Below, piece after piece: positions 25,081 through 35,334 of a DNA stretch of 64,000 nt. Position 1 is the first letter of the stretch, and each line of letters opens with the position of its first letter. Position numbers and translations under genes: made by a program. Source of the DNA: Pseudomonas arsenicoxydans (GTDB taxonomy: Bacteria > Pseudomonadota > Gammaproteobacteria > Pseudomonadales > Pseudomonadaceae). The stretch covers positions 248,001-312,000 of the forward strand of contig NZ_RCZE01000004.1 of NCBI RefSeq assembly GCF_006438915.1. The letters are read 5' to 3'. The notes below the pieces were generated by a model. That model worked only from the letters and a program-made list of their open reading frames with translations, ran no database searches and was not told the origin of the DNA.

Positions 25081-25845
25081 TTACTTCAGGCTACCCGAGA
25101 GGAATTGTTGCAGCCGTTCGGACTGTGGATTGACCAGGACCTCACGCGGGTTGCCAGTTTCTTCGACGATACCTTTGTGCAGGAACACCAACTGGTTCGA
25201 CACTTCACGGGCAAAGCCCATTTCGTGCGTGACCACCACCATGGTCCGGCCTTCCTGGGCCAGGGCCTGCATGACTTTCAGCACGTCACCGACCAGTTCG
25301 GGGTCGAGTGCCGAGGTCGGTTCGTCGAACAGCATCACCTCAGGCTCCATCGCCAGCGCACGGGCAATCGCCACACGCTGTTGCTCGCCGCCGGACATGT
25401 GGCCCGGGTAAGCGTCCTTGCGATGACCGACGCCGACCTTGTTCAGGTAGTGCTCGGCCTTTTCACGGGCTTCGGCCTTGGACATGCCCAGCACGTGGAC
25501 CGGCGCTTCCATGATGTTTTCAAGTGCGGTCATGTGCGACCACAGGTTGAAATGCTGGAACACCATCGACAGGCGCGAACGCATGCGTTGCAGCTGTTTC
25601 GGGTCGGCCGCCTTCAGCGCGCCGTCCTTGTTGGCGACCAGTTTCAGCTCTTCGTTGTTGAGCAGAATCCTGCCTGCGTGCGGCTGCTCCAGCAGGTTGA
25701 TGCAGCGCAGGAAGGTACTTTTGCCGGAGCCACTGGAGCCGATGATGCTGATCACATCGCCAGCCGCCGCTTTCAGGGACACGCCCTTGAGCACTTCGTG
25801 ACTGCCATAGCGTTTATGCAGGTCTTGGACTTCAAGTTTGTACAT
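25081..25845 (-). CDS. aotP: Arginine/ornithine ABC transporter ATPase AotP
   Basis: Protein of 254 residues from [14 protein letters not shown]; five further upstream codons are open but lack family similarity. HisP-type ATPase: Walker [12 protein letters not shown] loop MVFQHFNLW, signature [15 protein letters not shown], Walker [15 protein letters not shown] and the switch His in [10 protein letters not shown]. It energises the AotQM permease. Last gene of the aot unit. Confidence 0.95.
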   Translation of the reverse strand: MYKLEVQDLHKRYGSHEVLKGVSLKAAAGDVISIIGSSGSGKSTFLRCINLLEQPHAGRILLNNEELKLVANKDGALKAADPKQLQRMRSRLSMVFQHFNLWSHMTALENIMEAPVHVLGMSKAEAREKAEHYLNKVGVGHRKDAYPGHMSGGEQQRVAIARALAMEPEVMLFDEPTSALDPELVGDVLKVMQALAQEGRTMVVVTHEMGFAREVSNQLVFLHKGIVEETGNPREVLVNPQSERLQQFLSGSLK

Positions 25846-25872
25846 GCGGTCGGTTCTCACAAAAACAGTCAG

Positions 25873-26985
25873 TCAGTCGTTGAGCAAGCGCCCGTGACGC
25901 AGCGCTTCGCGCCCCGCCACCTTGGCCAGCCAGAAACCGGGTTGGGCATAACGCAGCCGTTCAATGGCAAACAGCACCCCGGACGTACCAGCACACACCG
26001 TGCTGACCCGATCCGACAACGGATCGATCACTTCAAAAATCTCATCACCGGCTTCGATCCACTCACCGGGTTTACGCAGAAAACTCACCACACCGGGGTG
26101 CGGTGCAAACAGCAATTCAGTGCCTTCGAACGGCAAGCCTTCGCACGCTTCATGCGCAGGTTTTGGCCATTCGCCGCTGATCAGGCCTTGCTCGGCGAGA
26201 AACGCCAGAATGCCTTCAGCGTGCGCCTCAGACTCAAGACGACCGGTATCCGCCTGACCACCTAATTCAATGGTAGTCGCCAGACACGCCAGCGGAATCT
26301 GTGCATCCGGGAACAGACGCGCCAGACGCAACCACGGCAGCGAGCACGCTTCATCGAAGGAACTGCCGCCGGAATCTTCCGCCAGCAGACCGACCCGCAC
26401 ATTCAGGTGCGCGGCCAACGAACGCCACTGCGGCCAGTGTTGCGGCAAGGCGTACATGTGCAGCGCCGCTTCGGCGTCGCAGTGCAAGTCCAGCACCACA
26501 TCGGCGGTGCAAGCGTGGCTGAGCAAGACGCGCTGCATGCCTTGCAACTGACTCGCGGCCGGTGGCAATGCGGCGAGCGCATCGCTCATGGCCTGGCGGA
26601 TCAGCTGGATATTGGCGTGTGGATCATCGCCCAGGCGCCCTTCCAGCTCAGCGGCCACAGGCGCACTCAGCTCGACGAAATCGCGGTTGAAGTTCTTACC
26701 GCTGCCTGCTTCGAAACGTCCTTGGTGATTGCCCTGCAGCAATTGACCGAGGCCCAGCGGATTAGCCACCGGCACCAGTTCGATCACGCCGTTGAGCAGG
26801 CCTTGGGCTTCGAGCTCGGTCAGGCGCTTTTTCAGCTCCCAGGCCGTGCGCATCCCCGGCAGTTCGTCGGCGTGCAGGCTGGCCTGAATGTAGGCCTTGC
26901 GCTCACCGCTACCGAAACGGAACACCGAAATCTGGCGTTCGCTGCCCAGGTGACTCCACGGCAATACGTGATCGATGCGTTCCAT
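25873..26985 (-). CDS. aotO: Succinylglutamate desuccinylase/aspartoacylase-family protein AotO
   Basis: Protein of 370 residues. Zinc-hydrolase traits include ASLHADELPGM (H-x-x-E, near residue 40) and VVLDLHCDAEA. A C-terminal barrel-like domain resembles the N-succinyl/aspartoacylase group. It lies between aotM (1 bp gap) and aotP (27 bp), as in P. aeruginosa, where aotO is reported as not needed for transport. Substrate unknown. Confidence 0.85.
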   Translation of the reverse strand: MERIDHVLPWSHLGSERQISVFRFGSGERKAYIQASLHADELPGMRTAWELKKRLTELEAQGLLNGVIELVPVANPLGLGQLLQGNHQGRFEAGSGKNFNRDFVELSAPVAAELEGRLGDDPHANIQLIRQAMSDALAALPPAASQLQGMQRVLLSHACTADVVLDLHCDAEAALHMYALPQHWPQWRSLAAHLNVRVGLLAEDSGGSSFDEACSLPWLRLARLFPDAQIPLACLATTIELGGQADTGRLESEAHAEGILAFLAEQGLISGEWPKPAHEACEGLPFEGTELLFAPHPGVVSFLRKPGEWIEAGDEIFEVIDPLSDRVSTVCAGTSGVLFAIERLRYAQPGFWLAKVAGREALRHGRLLND

Positions 26986-26986
26986 A

Positions 26987-27685
26987 TCAGTGCTTCCGCG
27001 GGGCCAGGTAGCCCAGCCAGCGGCGCTCGGCCAGTTTGAACAGTTTCACCAGGATGAACGTCAGGCACAGGTAGAACACGCCGGCGGTGATGTAGGCTTC
27101 GAACGGCAGGTAGAACTGCGCGTTGACCGTGCGCGCGGCACCGGTGATGTCGATCAGGGTCACGATGGACGCCAGACTGGTGGTCTGCAGCATCATGATC
27201 ACTTCGTTGCTGTACTGCGGCAGCGCCCGGCGCAGGGCCGATGGCAGCAGGATGCGCTTGTACATCTTGTAGCGCGACATGCCCATCGCCTTGGCGGCTT
27301 CGATCTCGCCGTTCGGCGTGGCCCGCAGGCTGCCGGCGATGATTTCAGCGGTGTAGGCGCTGGTGTTGATCGCAAAGGCCAGGCACGCACAGAACGTTGC
27401 GCTGGACAGCCACGGCCAGAGGAAGCTTTCACGTACCGCTTCGAATTGCGCCAAGCCGTAGTAGATCAAGAACAGCTGCACCAGCATCGGCGTGCCGCGG
27501 ATCACGTACGTGTAGAGCCAGGCGCTCATGTTGACGGCGGCGTTCTTCGAGACGCGCATCAAGCCCAGTGGCAAGGCGCACAGCAGGCCGAAAAACAGCG
27601 ACAGCGCGAGCAATTTGAGGGTAGTTACCAAGCCGCCGAGGTACAGCGGCAAGGCCTCCCAAATGACGTTGTAGTCGAAGATCAT
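26987..27685 (-). CDS. aotM: Arginine/ornithine ABC transporter permease AotM
   Basis: Protein of 232 residues with five to six predicted membrane helices. The EAA loop (EIEAAKAMGMSRYKMYKRILLPSAL) is the ATPase contact of the HisM family. It begins with a 4-bp ATGA overlap on the end of aotQ. Confidence 0.93.
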   Translation of the reverse strand: MIFDYNVIWEALPLYLGGLVTTLKLLALSLFFGLLCALPLGLMRVSKNAAVNMSAWLYTYVIRGTPMLVQLFLIYYGLAQFEAVRESFLWPWLSSATFCACLAFAINTSAYTAEIIAGSLRATPNGEIEAAKAMGMSRYKMYKRILLPSALRRALPQYSNEVIMMLQTTSLASIVTLIDITGAARTVNAQFYLPFEAYITAGVFYLCLTFILVKLFKLAERRWLGYLAPRKH

Positions 27686-28371
27686 AGATCAGCCGCCCTT
27701 ACGCCTACCGAGTAGCGCTTCTCAAGGTGACGCAATGCCAGCAACGAGACACTGGTGATCACCAGGTACATCGCCGCCACTGCGAGGAAGAAGGTGAAAG
27801 GCTCGCGGGTGGCGTCTGCCGCCTGCTTGGCCTTGAACATCATGTCTTGCAGGCCCACCACCGAAATCAGCGCGGTCGCCTTGGTCAGTACCAGCCAGTT
27901 GTTGGTGAAACCCGGAATCGCCAGGCGAATCATCTGCGGCACCAACACCCGGAAGAACACCTGAAAACTGCTCATGCCATACGCCATGCCGGCTTCTGCC
28001 TGCCCCTTCGGGATCGCCATGAAGGCGCCGCGGAAGGTTTCCGACAGGTACGCACCGAAGATGAAACCGAGGGTGCCAATACCGGCGGCCAACGGGTTCA
28101 GGTCGATGTAGTCGTTAAAGCCCAGCAGCGGTGCGACGCGGTTGAGCAAGTCCTGGCCGCCGTAGAAAATCAGCAGGATCAGCACCAGATCGGGAATACC
28201 GCGGATCACCGTGGAATACAGATCGCCCAGCCAGGCCAGCCAGCGAATCGGCGACAGACGCAGCGCAACGCCGATCAGCCCCAGAACGATGGCCAGGACC
28301 ATGGACGACAAGGCGAGCTGAAGCGTCAGCCATGCGCCATCGAGGATGACAGCCCCGTAGCCTTTCAACAT
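27682..28371 (-). CDS. aotQ: Arginine/ornithine ABC transporter permease AotQ
   Basis: Protein of 229 residues, HisQ family. The EAA loop is QAEAGMAYGMSSFQVFFRVLVPQ; the N-terminal half has VIRGIPDLVLILLIFYGG. With AotM it forms the inner-membrane channel. It follows aotJ after a 91-bp gap that contains a strong hairpin. Confidence 0.93.
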   Translation of the reverse strand: MLKGYGAVILDGAWLTLQLALSSMVLAIVLGLIGVALRLSPIRWLAWLGDLYSTVIRGIPDLVLILLIFYGGQDLLNRVAPLLGFNDYIDLNPLAAGIGTLGFIFGAYLSETFRGAFMAIPKGQAEAGMAYGMSSFQVFFRVLVPQMIRLAIPGFTNNWLVLTKATALISVVGLQDMMFKAKQAADATREPFTFFLAVAAMYLVITSVSLLALRHLEKRYSVGVRAADL

Positions 28372-28394
28372 GATTCAGGTCCTCGAAAGTTGGG

Positions 28395-28441
28395 ATGAAA
28401 AAATGGCGCAAACCTCAGAGATCCTGTTGCTTGCGCCATTT
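28395..28441 (-). terminator. Hairpin with T-run between aotJ and aotQ (partial terminator)
   Basis: Eleven-bp perfect arms (AAATGGCGCAA 28401-28411, TTGCGCCATTT 28431-28441) around a 19-nt loop, followed on the minus strand by further T residues (TTTTTTCATCC). It would let aotJ be made in excess over the membrane genes, a pattern usual for ABC importers. Confidence 0.7.
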
Positions 28442-28462
28442 CGGACTTGTCGCCGCAGCGTA

Positions 28463-29236
28463 TTACTTGCCGTAGATATCGAAGGCGAAGTACTTGTCCT
28501 GGATTTGCTTGTACTTGCCGTTCTCACGAATGGCGGCGATCGCGGTGTTGATCTGGTCTTTCAGCGCGTCGCCCTTGCGAACAGCGATACCCACGCCGTC
28601 GCCGAAGTATTTGACGTCGGTGAACGCCGGGCCAACGAAGGCGAAGCCTTTGCCAGCGTCGGTTTTCAGGAAACCGTCATCCAGCAGCGTAGCGTCTGCC
28701 ACGGTGCCGTCGAGGCGGCCGGCGGCCACGTCGAGGTAAATTTCGTTCTGCGAACCGTACGGCTTGATCTCGGCACCCAGCGGGGCCAGGACTTCGCGGG
28801 CGAAACGCTCGTGGATCGAACCACGTTGCACGCCAATGTTCTTGCCCTTGAGCTCAGTCAGGCCTTCGCTGACTTGAGTGCCAGCCTTCATGACCAGGCG
28901 AGCCGGGGTGTTGTAGTACTTGTTGGTGAAGTCGACAGACTTCTTGCGGTCTTCAGTGATCGACATGGACGACAGGATCGCGTCGATCTTGCGCACTTTC
29001 AGTGCCGGGATCAGACCGTCGAACTCTTGCTCGACCCACACGCACTTGACCTTCATTTCTTCGCACAGTGCGTTGCCGATGTCATAGTCGAAACCAACGA
29101 TGCTGCCGTCCGGTGCTTTGGAAGCGAACGGAGGGTAAGCCGCTTCGATGCCGATTTTCAGAGGCTTTTCATCGGCGAAGGTTGGCAGGGACAGCACGGA
29201 CAGTGCCAGGGCGCCAAGCAGCACGAGTTTCTTCAT
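28463..29236 (-). CDS. aotJ: Arginine/ornithine-binding periplasmic protein AotJ
   Basis: Protein of 257 residues from [20 protein letters not shown]; the longer open frame upstream is not coding. The signal peptide ends TFA-DEK at about 21. Type II solute-binding protein: [31 protein letters not shown], and [13 protein letters not shown]. It is the first gene of the leftward aot operon, with an ArgR-type half-site upstream. Confidence 0.94.
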   Translation of the reverse strand: MKKLVLLGALALSVLSLPTFADEKPLKIGIEAAYPPFASKAPDGSIVGFDYDIGNALCEEMKVKCVWVEQEFDGLIPALKVRKIDAILSSMSITEDRKKSVDFTNKYYNTPARLVMKAGTQVSEGLTELKGKNIGVQRGSIHERFAREVLAPLGAEIKPYGSQNEIYLDVAAGRLDGTVADATLLDDGFLKTDAGKGFAFVGPAFTDVKYFGDGVGIAVRKGDALKDQINTAIAAIRENGKYKQIQDKYFAFDIYGK

Positions 29237-29405
29237 CTTGGGACTCCATCGGTAAAGGGCAAAAACGGCAGAGTGAGCGACAGCCCAATATGCGAGTGAG
29301 TAGAACGACAAAGCGGTTGCTGCGCCGTAGGAATCGCGTGTGGTTTTCAACACGGCCACCGACGAGCGAGTGATCGGCATTCTAACGACAGGCCCGAAGC
29401 CGATA

Positions 29406-29421
29406 TTTCTTCAATGCGACA
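29406..29421 (-). promoter_or_regulatory. ArgR-type half-site upstream of aotJ
   Basis: TGTCGC (29416-29421)-N8-AA on the minus strand, 170 bp upstream of the aotJ start. It shares the ten bases TGTCGCATTG with one site upstream of aruC. A degenerate second copy (TGTCGT) lies at 29385-29390, 31 bp nearer the gene. Confidence 0.6.
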
Positions 29422-29748
29422 ACTAATTACAGATGCACCGAGAAAGCCGCTTGAGCGCGTTGACAGCCCTGCAAAATCATGCAGGAGCAAAAGACAGTGA
29501 ACCGATCTACATTGCAAATTGCGGGCCTATTATTGGCAAACCCTTCTAATCCGGCAAGCTTGGCGTTATGTCTTATTTTTCTGGGGGGCTTAGGAGGCGT
29601 GGGAATGGGGTTTGGCGTTTCCCAATGCCCCGGATGGGCGTGGGCGGTTACACATTCAGTTACTTGAAGGGTGGTGGGTAACAGTGGGAATCGGCCTACA
29701 ACTGAAGCCGATAATTATTGGCTGTTGTTTATGGGGTGTCTGACAGGC

Positions 29749-29830
29749 CGCCTTCGCGAGCAAGCCCGCTCCCACATTTGATTGGGTTACCACGCAGCCC
29801 CCTGTGGGAGCGGGCTTGCTCGCGAAGGGG
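29749..29830. repeat. Inverted REP pair downstream of acs
   Basis: CCTTCGCGAGCAAGCCCGCT and the inverted partner GTGGGAGCGGGCTTGCTCGC, about 30 bp apart. The orientation (tail-outward) is opposite to the pairs in the aru operon. Confidence 0.9.
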
Positions 29831-29860
29831 CCGGAACTGCCACCACAAAATCCAGGCAAT

Positions 29861-29897
29861 AAAAAACCCCACCAGGCTCACCACCCGGCAGGGTTTC
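29861..29897 (-). terminator. Rho-independent terminator of acs
   Basis: Arms AAACCC (as GGGTTT at 29891-29896) and GGGGTTTTTT (as AAAAAACCCC at 29861-29870), with inner CC/GG pairs and six T on the minus strand, 20 bp past the acs stop. Confidence 0.7.
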
Positions 29898-29916
29898 GTG
29901 TCTCAAGACCCGTTAC

Positions 29917-31872
<1,956 letters not shown>

Positions 31873-32069
31873 CTTTCTTACCTCGGTGGAATAGTTGTTT
31901 TTGTATGGCCCCAGTTGTAGCCGGGCCGGGCCTATAGAACCATTCGACGATGGTAGTAACAAGCCCCTACAAAACGTCCTGAAAAGCCCGCAAGGCTCAG
32001 CCGGCAAGGCTTACGGTGTCCTATCAGGGACGCCCCGCCTTACTGCAAATGGAGTAGAACCCCCTGTTT

Positions 32070-32116
32070 CCGTGGATTGTTACGCAATCTGTCAAAGGTG
32101 TTTATCAAATCCACGG
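32070..32116. promoter_or_regulatory. Inverted repeat upstream of acs
   Basis: CCGTGGATT (32070-32078) and AATCCACGG (32108-32116) are perfect inverted 9-mers separated by 29 bp. They lie 200-245 bp before the acs start, in a 416-bp gene-free gap (31873-32288) also leading to the DUF2790 gene. They could be a regulator site or an RNA hairpin. Confidence 0.4.
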
Positions 32117-32288
32117 CTATATGATTGAAACCCCCACGCCTAAAATCTGCCACGCCAACAAGGCAATCTGATTAACCAAGTTGCAGCCCCCACGAAGGCA
32201 GTTAATCAAACACTCCGGTACTCAAGCTCCACACGCAACCCCACAAAGGTTGCGTGACCCCACTCGACCTCTAAAAGGTAAATTTGAA

Positions 32289-32552
32289 ATGAAAGCTTTA
32301 TTAGTTCTGGCCCTCAGCAGCCTGTGCGCAACCGCCATGGCAGACGAGGTCCCGACTGATGTCGCACAGCAACAACCGGTCGTTGAGCAATACACTTACG
32401 CCACTCACCTGGACATCGCCAAAGTTGTTTCCATGAGCGAAGTACCTGATGTATGTGGCGTTGTCCCGATGAAAATGGAATACGAAGACTCCAAGGGTCA
32501 ACGCCATATTCTTAGCTACACCATGATGGGTAACGGCTGCTCCAATGGCTGA
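32289..32552 (+). CDS. DUF2790 small secreted protein
   Basis: Protein of 87 residues from MKALLVLALSSLCATAMADE, a clear signal peptide cut near residue 19; upstream codons in frame are not coding. The mature part has YTYATHLDIAKVVSMSEVPD and two Cys (VCGVVP, GNGCSNG) likely to form a disulfide. The pattern is that of DUF2790, a Pseudomonas family of small periplasmic proteins with unclear function, some induced by metals. Confidence 0.82.
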   Translation: MKALLVLALSSLCATAMADEVPTDVAQQQPVVEQYTYATHLDIAKVVSMSEVPDVCGVVPMKMEYEDSKGQRHILSYTMMGNGCSNG

Positions 32553-32658
32553 TCAAGACTGCACCGAATCGGTCAATTCAGCTGAGCGCTGAGGGTCGAT
32601 TCCAGCCCGGCTTCGGTCGGGCTCAGTTGTGTTTGCAAACGCCGAAAAGCGTTGCGAA

Positions 32659-32674
32659 ACACTAGATGTAGTGA
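32659..32674. promoter_or_regulatory. NrdR-box-like palindrome
   Basis: ACACTAGATGTAGTGA has CACTA/TAGTG arms around GATG and fits the 16-bp NrdR box pattern found before ribonucleotide reductase genes. NrdR usually needs two boxes about three helical turns apart; I find only one. Confidence 0.55.
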
Positions 32675-33030
32675 AAAAGCGGCTTTTTGGTTGTTTTTTG
32701 AGCGAAAACAAATCAGCGTCAAAATTAACGAAAAAAAATCTACACCTGCCAAAGCCCTGTATTACCTCGGTTTGCCCGAAAAACCATCCCTCGCGGCCCA
32801 TCCATGAGCCGATTCGCCGCACCACGCCGGCAAAAATTTCCCTATAATGCCGCCTTAAACGGGCCTGCAATATTCCCTTACAGGGATAAAAAGCCAATCT
32901 GAAGCCCCGCACTCGCGTCTGACGCCGGTTGCGCCCATCAGTGGCTCTCGGAACCCCGTACAAAATTCTGTTTTATTGCCTGCCTTGGCTGCAAAAAACG
33001 ATTCCTTAAGATCCAACGCGGTCAGAGCGA

Positions 33031-33053
33031 CCGTGTGAAAAACCATCACACGG
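33031..33053 (+). other. Hairpin in the nrdB leader
   Basis: CCGTGTGA (33031-33038) and TCACACGG (33046-33053), 8 bp with a 7-nt loop, 32 bp before the nrdB ATG. No T-run, so not a terminator. Confidence 0.45.
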
Positions 33054-33085
33054 GCATCTGGCCCTCACGCAGGAGACGACACGTC

Positions 33086-34336
33086 ATGCTGAGCTGGGAC
33101 GAATTCGACAAAGAAGACAGCGGCGAAGCCGTGGTAAAAGGCGCTAACGCCGGCCACGCGACCGAAGCCAACATGGACCGACTCGACACCGCTGGTGGTG
33201 TCGCCGCTCAAGAAGCTCGCGCCGTTACCGCGAACGACTCTGCCGCAATCGCCCGTGCCAAAGCTGCCCTGGACACCCTCGACGTCGCCGAAGGCCTCGC
33301 CGAACTCGAAGGCGCCTCCGCCCGCGTCGCTGTCGACGAAAAGCGCATGATCAACTGCCGCGCCGACCTCAACCAACTCGTACCGTTCAAGTACGACTGG
33401 GCCTGGCAGAAGTATCTGGACGGTTGCGCAAACCACTGGATGCCGCAAGAAGTCAACATGACCGCCGACATCGCCCTCTGGAAAGACCCGGAAGGCCTGA
33501 CCGACGACGAGCGCCGCATCGTCATGCGCAACCTCGGCTTCTTCTCCACCGCCGACTCCCTGGTTGCCAACAACCTGGTCCTGGCCGTGTACCGCCTGAT
33601 CACCAACCCGGAATGCCGCCAGTACATCCTGCGCCAGGCGTTCGAAGAGGCGATCCACACCCACGCCTACCAGTACTGCATCGAATCGTTGGCCATGGAT
33701 GAAGGCGAGATCTTCAACATGTACCACGAGATCCCATCGGTCGCGAAAAAAGCCACCTGGGGCCTCAAATACACCCGCTCGATCTCCGATCCGAAGTTCG
33801 AAACCGGCACCGTCGAAACCGACAAAGAGCTGCTGCGCAACCTGATCGCCTACTACTGCGTTCTGGAAGGCATCTTCTTCTACTGCGGCTTCACCCAGAT
33901 CCTCTCCATGGGCCGCCGCAACAAAATGACCGGCGTCGCCGAGCAGTTCCAGTACATCCTGCGCGACGAATCCATGCACCTGAACTTCGGCATCGACGTG
34001 ATCAACCAGATCAAAATCGAAAACCCGCACTTGTGGGATGCCGAGATGAAGGAAGAGGCTTCGCAGATGATTCTGCAGGGCACTCAGCTGGAGATCGAAT
34101 ACGCACGCGACACCATGCCTCGCGGCGTGCTGGGCATGAATGCGGCGATGATGGAGGACTACTTGAAGTTCATCGCTAACCGTCGTTTGAGCCAGATTGG
34201 TTTGAAGGAAGAGTATCCAGGGACGACTAACCCGTTCCCTTGGATGAGCGAGATTATGGACTTGAAGAAAGAGAAGAATTTCTTTGAGACTCGGGTAATC
34301 GAATACCAAACTGGTGGTGCGCTTAGCTGGGATTGA
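33086..34336 (+). CDS. nrdB: Class Ia ribonucleotide reductase, beta subunit
   Basis: Protein of 416 residues from [14 protein letters not shown] with Shine-Dalgarno AGGAG; the 17 in-frame codons upstream are not conserved. The diiron/tyrosyl-radical subunit: Asp and Glu ligands in [28 protein letters not shown] and [10 protein letters not shown], with the C-terminal tail ending TGGALSWD for docking to NrdA. It reduces ribonucleoside diphosphates together with NrdA. nrdA is not beside it here, either upstream (DUF2790) or downstream. Confidence 0.95.
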   Translation: MLSWDEFDKEDSGEAVVKGANAGHATEANMDRLDTAGGVAAQEARAVTANDSAAIARAKAALDTLDVAEGLAELEGASARVAVDEKRMINCRADLNQLVPFKYDWAWQKYLDGCANHWMPQEVNMTADIALWKDPEGLTDDERRIVMRNLGFFSTADSLVANNLVLAVYRLITNPECRQYILRQAFEEAIHTHAYQYCIESLAMDEGEIFNMYHEIPSVAKKATWGLKYTRSISDPKFETGTVETDKELLRNLIAYYCVLEGIFFYCGFTQILSMGRRNKMTGVAEQFQYILRDESMHLNFGIDVINQIKIENPHLWDAEMKEEASQMILQGTQLEIEYARDTMPRGVLGMNAAMMEDYLKFIANRRLSQIGLKEEYPGTTNPFPWMSEIMDLKKEKNFFETRVIEYQTGGALSWD

Positions 34337-34349
34337 TTAATAGCTGGAC

Positions 34350-34374
34350 CTGCCGCTGCTCTGAAGGGCGGCAG
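34350..34374 (+). other. Seven-bp hairpin after nrdB
   Basis: CTGCCGC and GCGGCAG with an 11-nt loop, 14 bp past the nrdB stop. It has no T-run. It may protect the 3' end or aid Rho-dependent termination. Confidence 0.4.
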
Positions 34375-34416
34375 ATCAATGAGAAGCGGTAAACACCGCA
34401 ATATCAGAAGGCAAAA

Positions 34417-34458
34417 AACAAGAAACCCACAGCAACCGCGCCAACGGCTGCTGTGGGT
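34417..34458 (-). terminator. Terminator-like hairpin oriented leftward, no gene assigned
   Basis: Ten-bp arms (ACCCACAGCA 34425-34434, TGCTGTGGGT 34449-34458) with a 14-nt loop. On the minus strand TTTCTTGTTTTTTG follows. It would stop leftward transcription from the island into nrdB, although no leftward gene is identified just to its right. Confidence 0.45.
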
Positions 34459-34600
34459 CTTGACCGCACATCTGGACTGAGGCCCAAACGTGCGGGCCGT
34501 GACTGAAAGAACTCAAATCACGAAGCATTGTGCAAATGCGCGCCGTGATTATAGACACCTTTCGGACGGTTTCAACGGCCTCGTGTCGGAGATTTCGTTT

Positions 34601-34729
34601 ATGAACGAAAGACCAACAGCACCGCCAGGATACAGAGCCATTTTCTGTATGAGCTTCAAGCACTGGCGTAGTGGAAAGGACGTATTCCGTAAAGACGGTC
34701 GTCCATTCTGTTTTTTTGTGAAGGCGTAA
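34601..34729 (+). CDS. 42-residue basic protein of the 'GYR...HWRSGK' type
   Basis: Start ATG at 34601 with GGAG nine bases before it. The peptide has the layout RPTAPPGYRAIFC, KHWRSGKDVFRKDG, RPFCFFVKA and ends there. I recognise this layout (GYR, then W and R/GK, then F.F.V) from many short unannotated or hypothetical proteins in gamma-proteobacterial variable regions. It is basic and very short; the function is unknown. A 7-bp GAAA-loop hairpin (34737-34754) follows closely. Confidence 0.55.
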   Translation: MNERPTAPPGYRAIFCMSFKHWRSGKDVFRKDGRPFCFFVKA

Positions 34730-34736
34730 AAGCCAC

Positions 34737-34754
34737 GGGGCAGGAAACTGCCCC
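34737..34754 (+). other. Hairpin with GAAA tetraloop after the 42-residue gene
   Basis: GGGGCAG-GAAA-CTGCCCC, a 7-bp stem with a stable tetraloop and no T-run. A TATAAT at 34759-34764 follows and may be the -10 of the next gene, although no -35 is evident. Confidence 0.45.
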
Positions 34755-34783
34755 GGTCTATAATCACGGCGGAGAAAAAACTT

Positions 34784-35074
34784 ATGAAACAAGCAATTAT
34801 TGATGCAATCAACAATCTTCAAGAACTGACATTCACCTACAGCGGTATCGATCGGGTGGTGGAGCCTCATGCGATTGGTATTTCTCGCACAGGAAAAGAG
34901 GTTTTACGTTGTTTTCAGACTCACGGAGGTCACGTGACACCAGGTCACGAATGGGATCTTTGTGAACTCAGTAAAATTTCGAACCTTGGTATTTCTGGAG
35001 TCTCCTTTCAAGCTGCTCGACCAGGCTATAGCAGAGGCGACAGTCATATGATCAGTATCTTTGCGCAACTTTGA
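34784..35074 (+). CDS. Small WYL-like protein
   Basis: Protein of 96 residues. The pattern IDAINNLQELTFTYSGIDR, VVEPHAIGISRTGKEVLRCFQ resembles the Sm-like WYL fold (first helix, strand TFTY, RVVEPYxLG). The WYL tripeptide itself is not present, and there is no HTH domain. Stand-alone WYL proteins bind ligands or nucleic acid and often accompany phage-defence genes. It is followed by a strong terminator and so is a single-gene unit in the island. Confidence 0.5.
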   Translation: MKQAIIDAINNLQELTFTYSGIDRVVEPHAIGISRTGKEVLRCFQTHGGHVTPGHEWDLCELSKISNLGISGVSFQAARPGYSRGDSHMISIFAQL

Positions 35075-35086
35075 TCCTTCGCATGG

Positions 35087-35114
35087 ATAGCCGCGGCCTC
35101 CGCGGCTATTTTTT
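35087..35114 (+). terminator. Rho-independent terminator of the WYL-like gene
   Basis: Ten-bp perfect arms ATAGCCGCGG / CCGCGGCTAT with a CCT loop, then a T-run. It insulates the C4-like RNA locus on its left side. Confidence 0.9.
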
Positions 35115-35195
35115 GTTCATTTATTACCGTTGGTAATTGAACACGCGCTGAAAATCCCCAGTAAAACAATATGGCATTTTCGCCAAAAACCCTGC

Positions 35196-35224
35196 TTGAC
35201 CTCCCACTGGCAACCACCTAACCT
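35196..35224 (+). promoter_or_regulatory. Sigma-70-type promoter of the C4-like RNA/Bro-N transcript
   Basis: TTGACC (35196-35201), 17-bp spacer, TAACCT (35219-35224). Transcription would begin near 35231, just before the first target copy a1/b1. The -35 is near consensus; the -10 is weaker. Confidence 0.6.
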
Positions 35225-35239
35225 CCTGCCTCCGGCGCC

Positions 35240-35258
35240 TAAGAAACGCCTCAAGTAG
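35240..35258 (+). promoter_or_regulatory. First target copy (a1/b1) for the C4-like antisense RNA
   Basis: TAAGAAACGCCTCAAGTAG. Its outer 7-mers TAAGAAA and CAAGTAG are repeated at 35420-35438 and are complementary to CTACTTG and TTTCTTA at 35384-35400. It lies at the 5' end of the predicted transcript, just before a possible attenuator hairpin. Confidence 0.7.
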
Positions 35259-35292
35259 CGGCCTGACCGCTCCCGAAAGATGCGGCTTTTTT
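35257..35292 (+). promoter_or_regulatory. Possible attenuator next to a1/b1
   Basis: AGCGG (35257-35261) can pair with CCGCT (35267-35271); alternatively CCGC (35267-35270) can pair with GCGG (35282-35285), which is followed by CTTTTTTG. The two pairings exclude each other, and the first begins with the last two bases of b1. Antisense RNA binding at a1/b1 could therefore shift the balance towards termination. The stems are short, so this is tentative. Confidence 0.35.
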
Positions 35293-35334
35293 GTGCCTAC
35301 GGGTTTCTCGTGGGTGTGAAAAAATCTCTGCTAT

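Larger units (their letters stand above)
29237..29916. other. 680-bp gene-poor region between acs and aotJ
   Basis: This holds the aotJ promoter region, an REP pair (29749-29830) and the acs terminator. A 62-codon open frame at 29479-29667 has no recognisable features and is probably chance. Confidence 0.5.
32553..33085 (+). promoter_or_regulatory. 533-bp leader/promoter region of nrdB
   Basis: No gene. Features seen: an NrdR-like box at 32659-32674, a TATAAT at 32843-32848 without a convincing -35, and an 8-bp hairpin at 33031-33053 shortly before the nrdB ribosome site. The stretch 32675-32750 is rich in A and T. Confidence 0.5.

Noticed and set aside
29479..29667. 62-codon frame between acs and aotJ
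   Set aside because: Gly-rich and without ribosome site or similarity; likely chance in an intergenic region.
34376..34870. Minus-strand frames of 164 and 88 codons right of nrdB
   Set aside because: They overlap the better supported 42-codon and WYL-like genes and have no motif. The leftward terminator-like hairpin at 34417-34458 made me look, but no coding signal was found.
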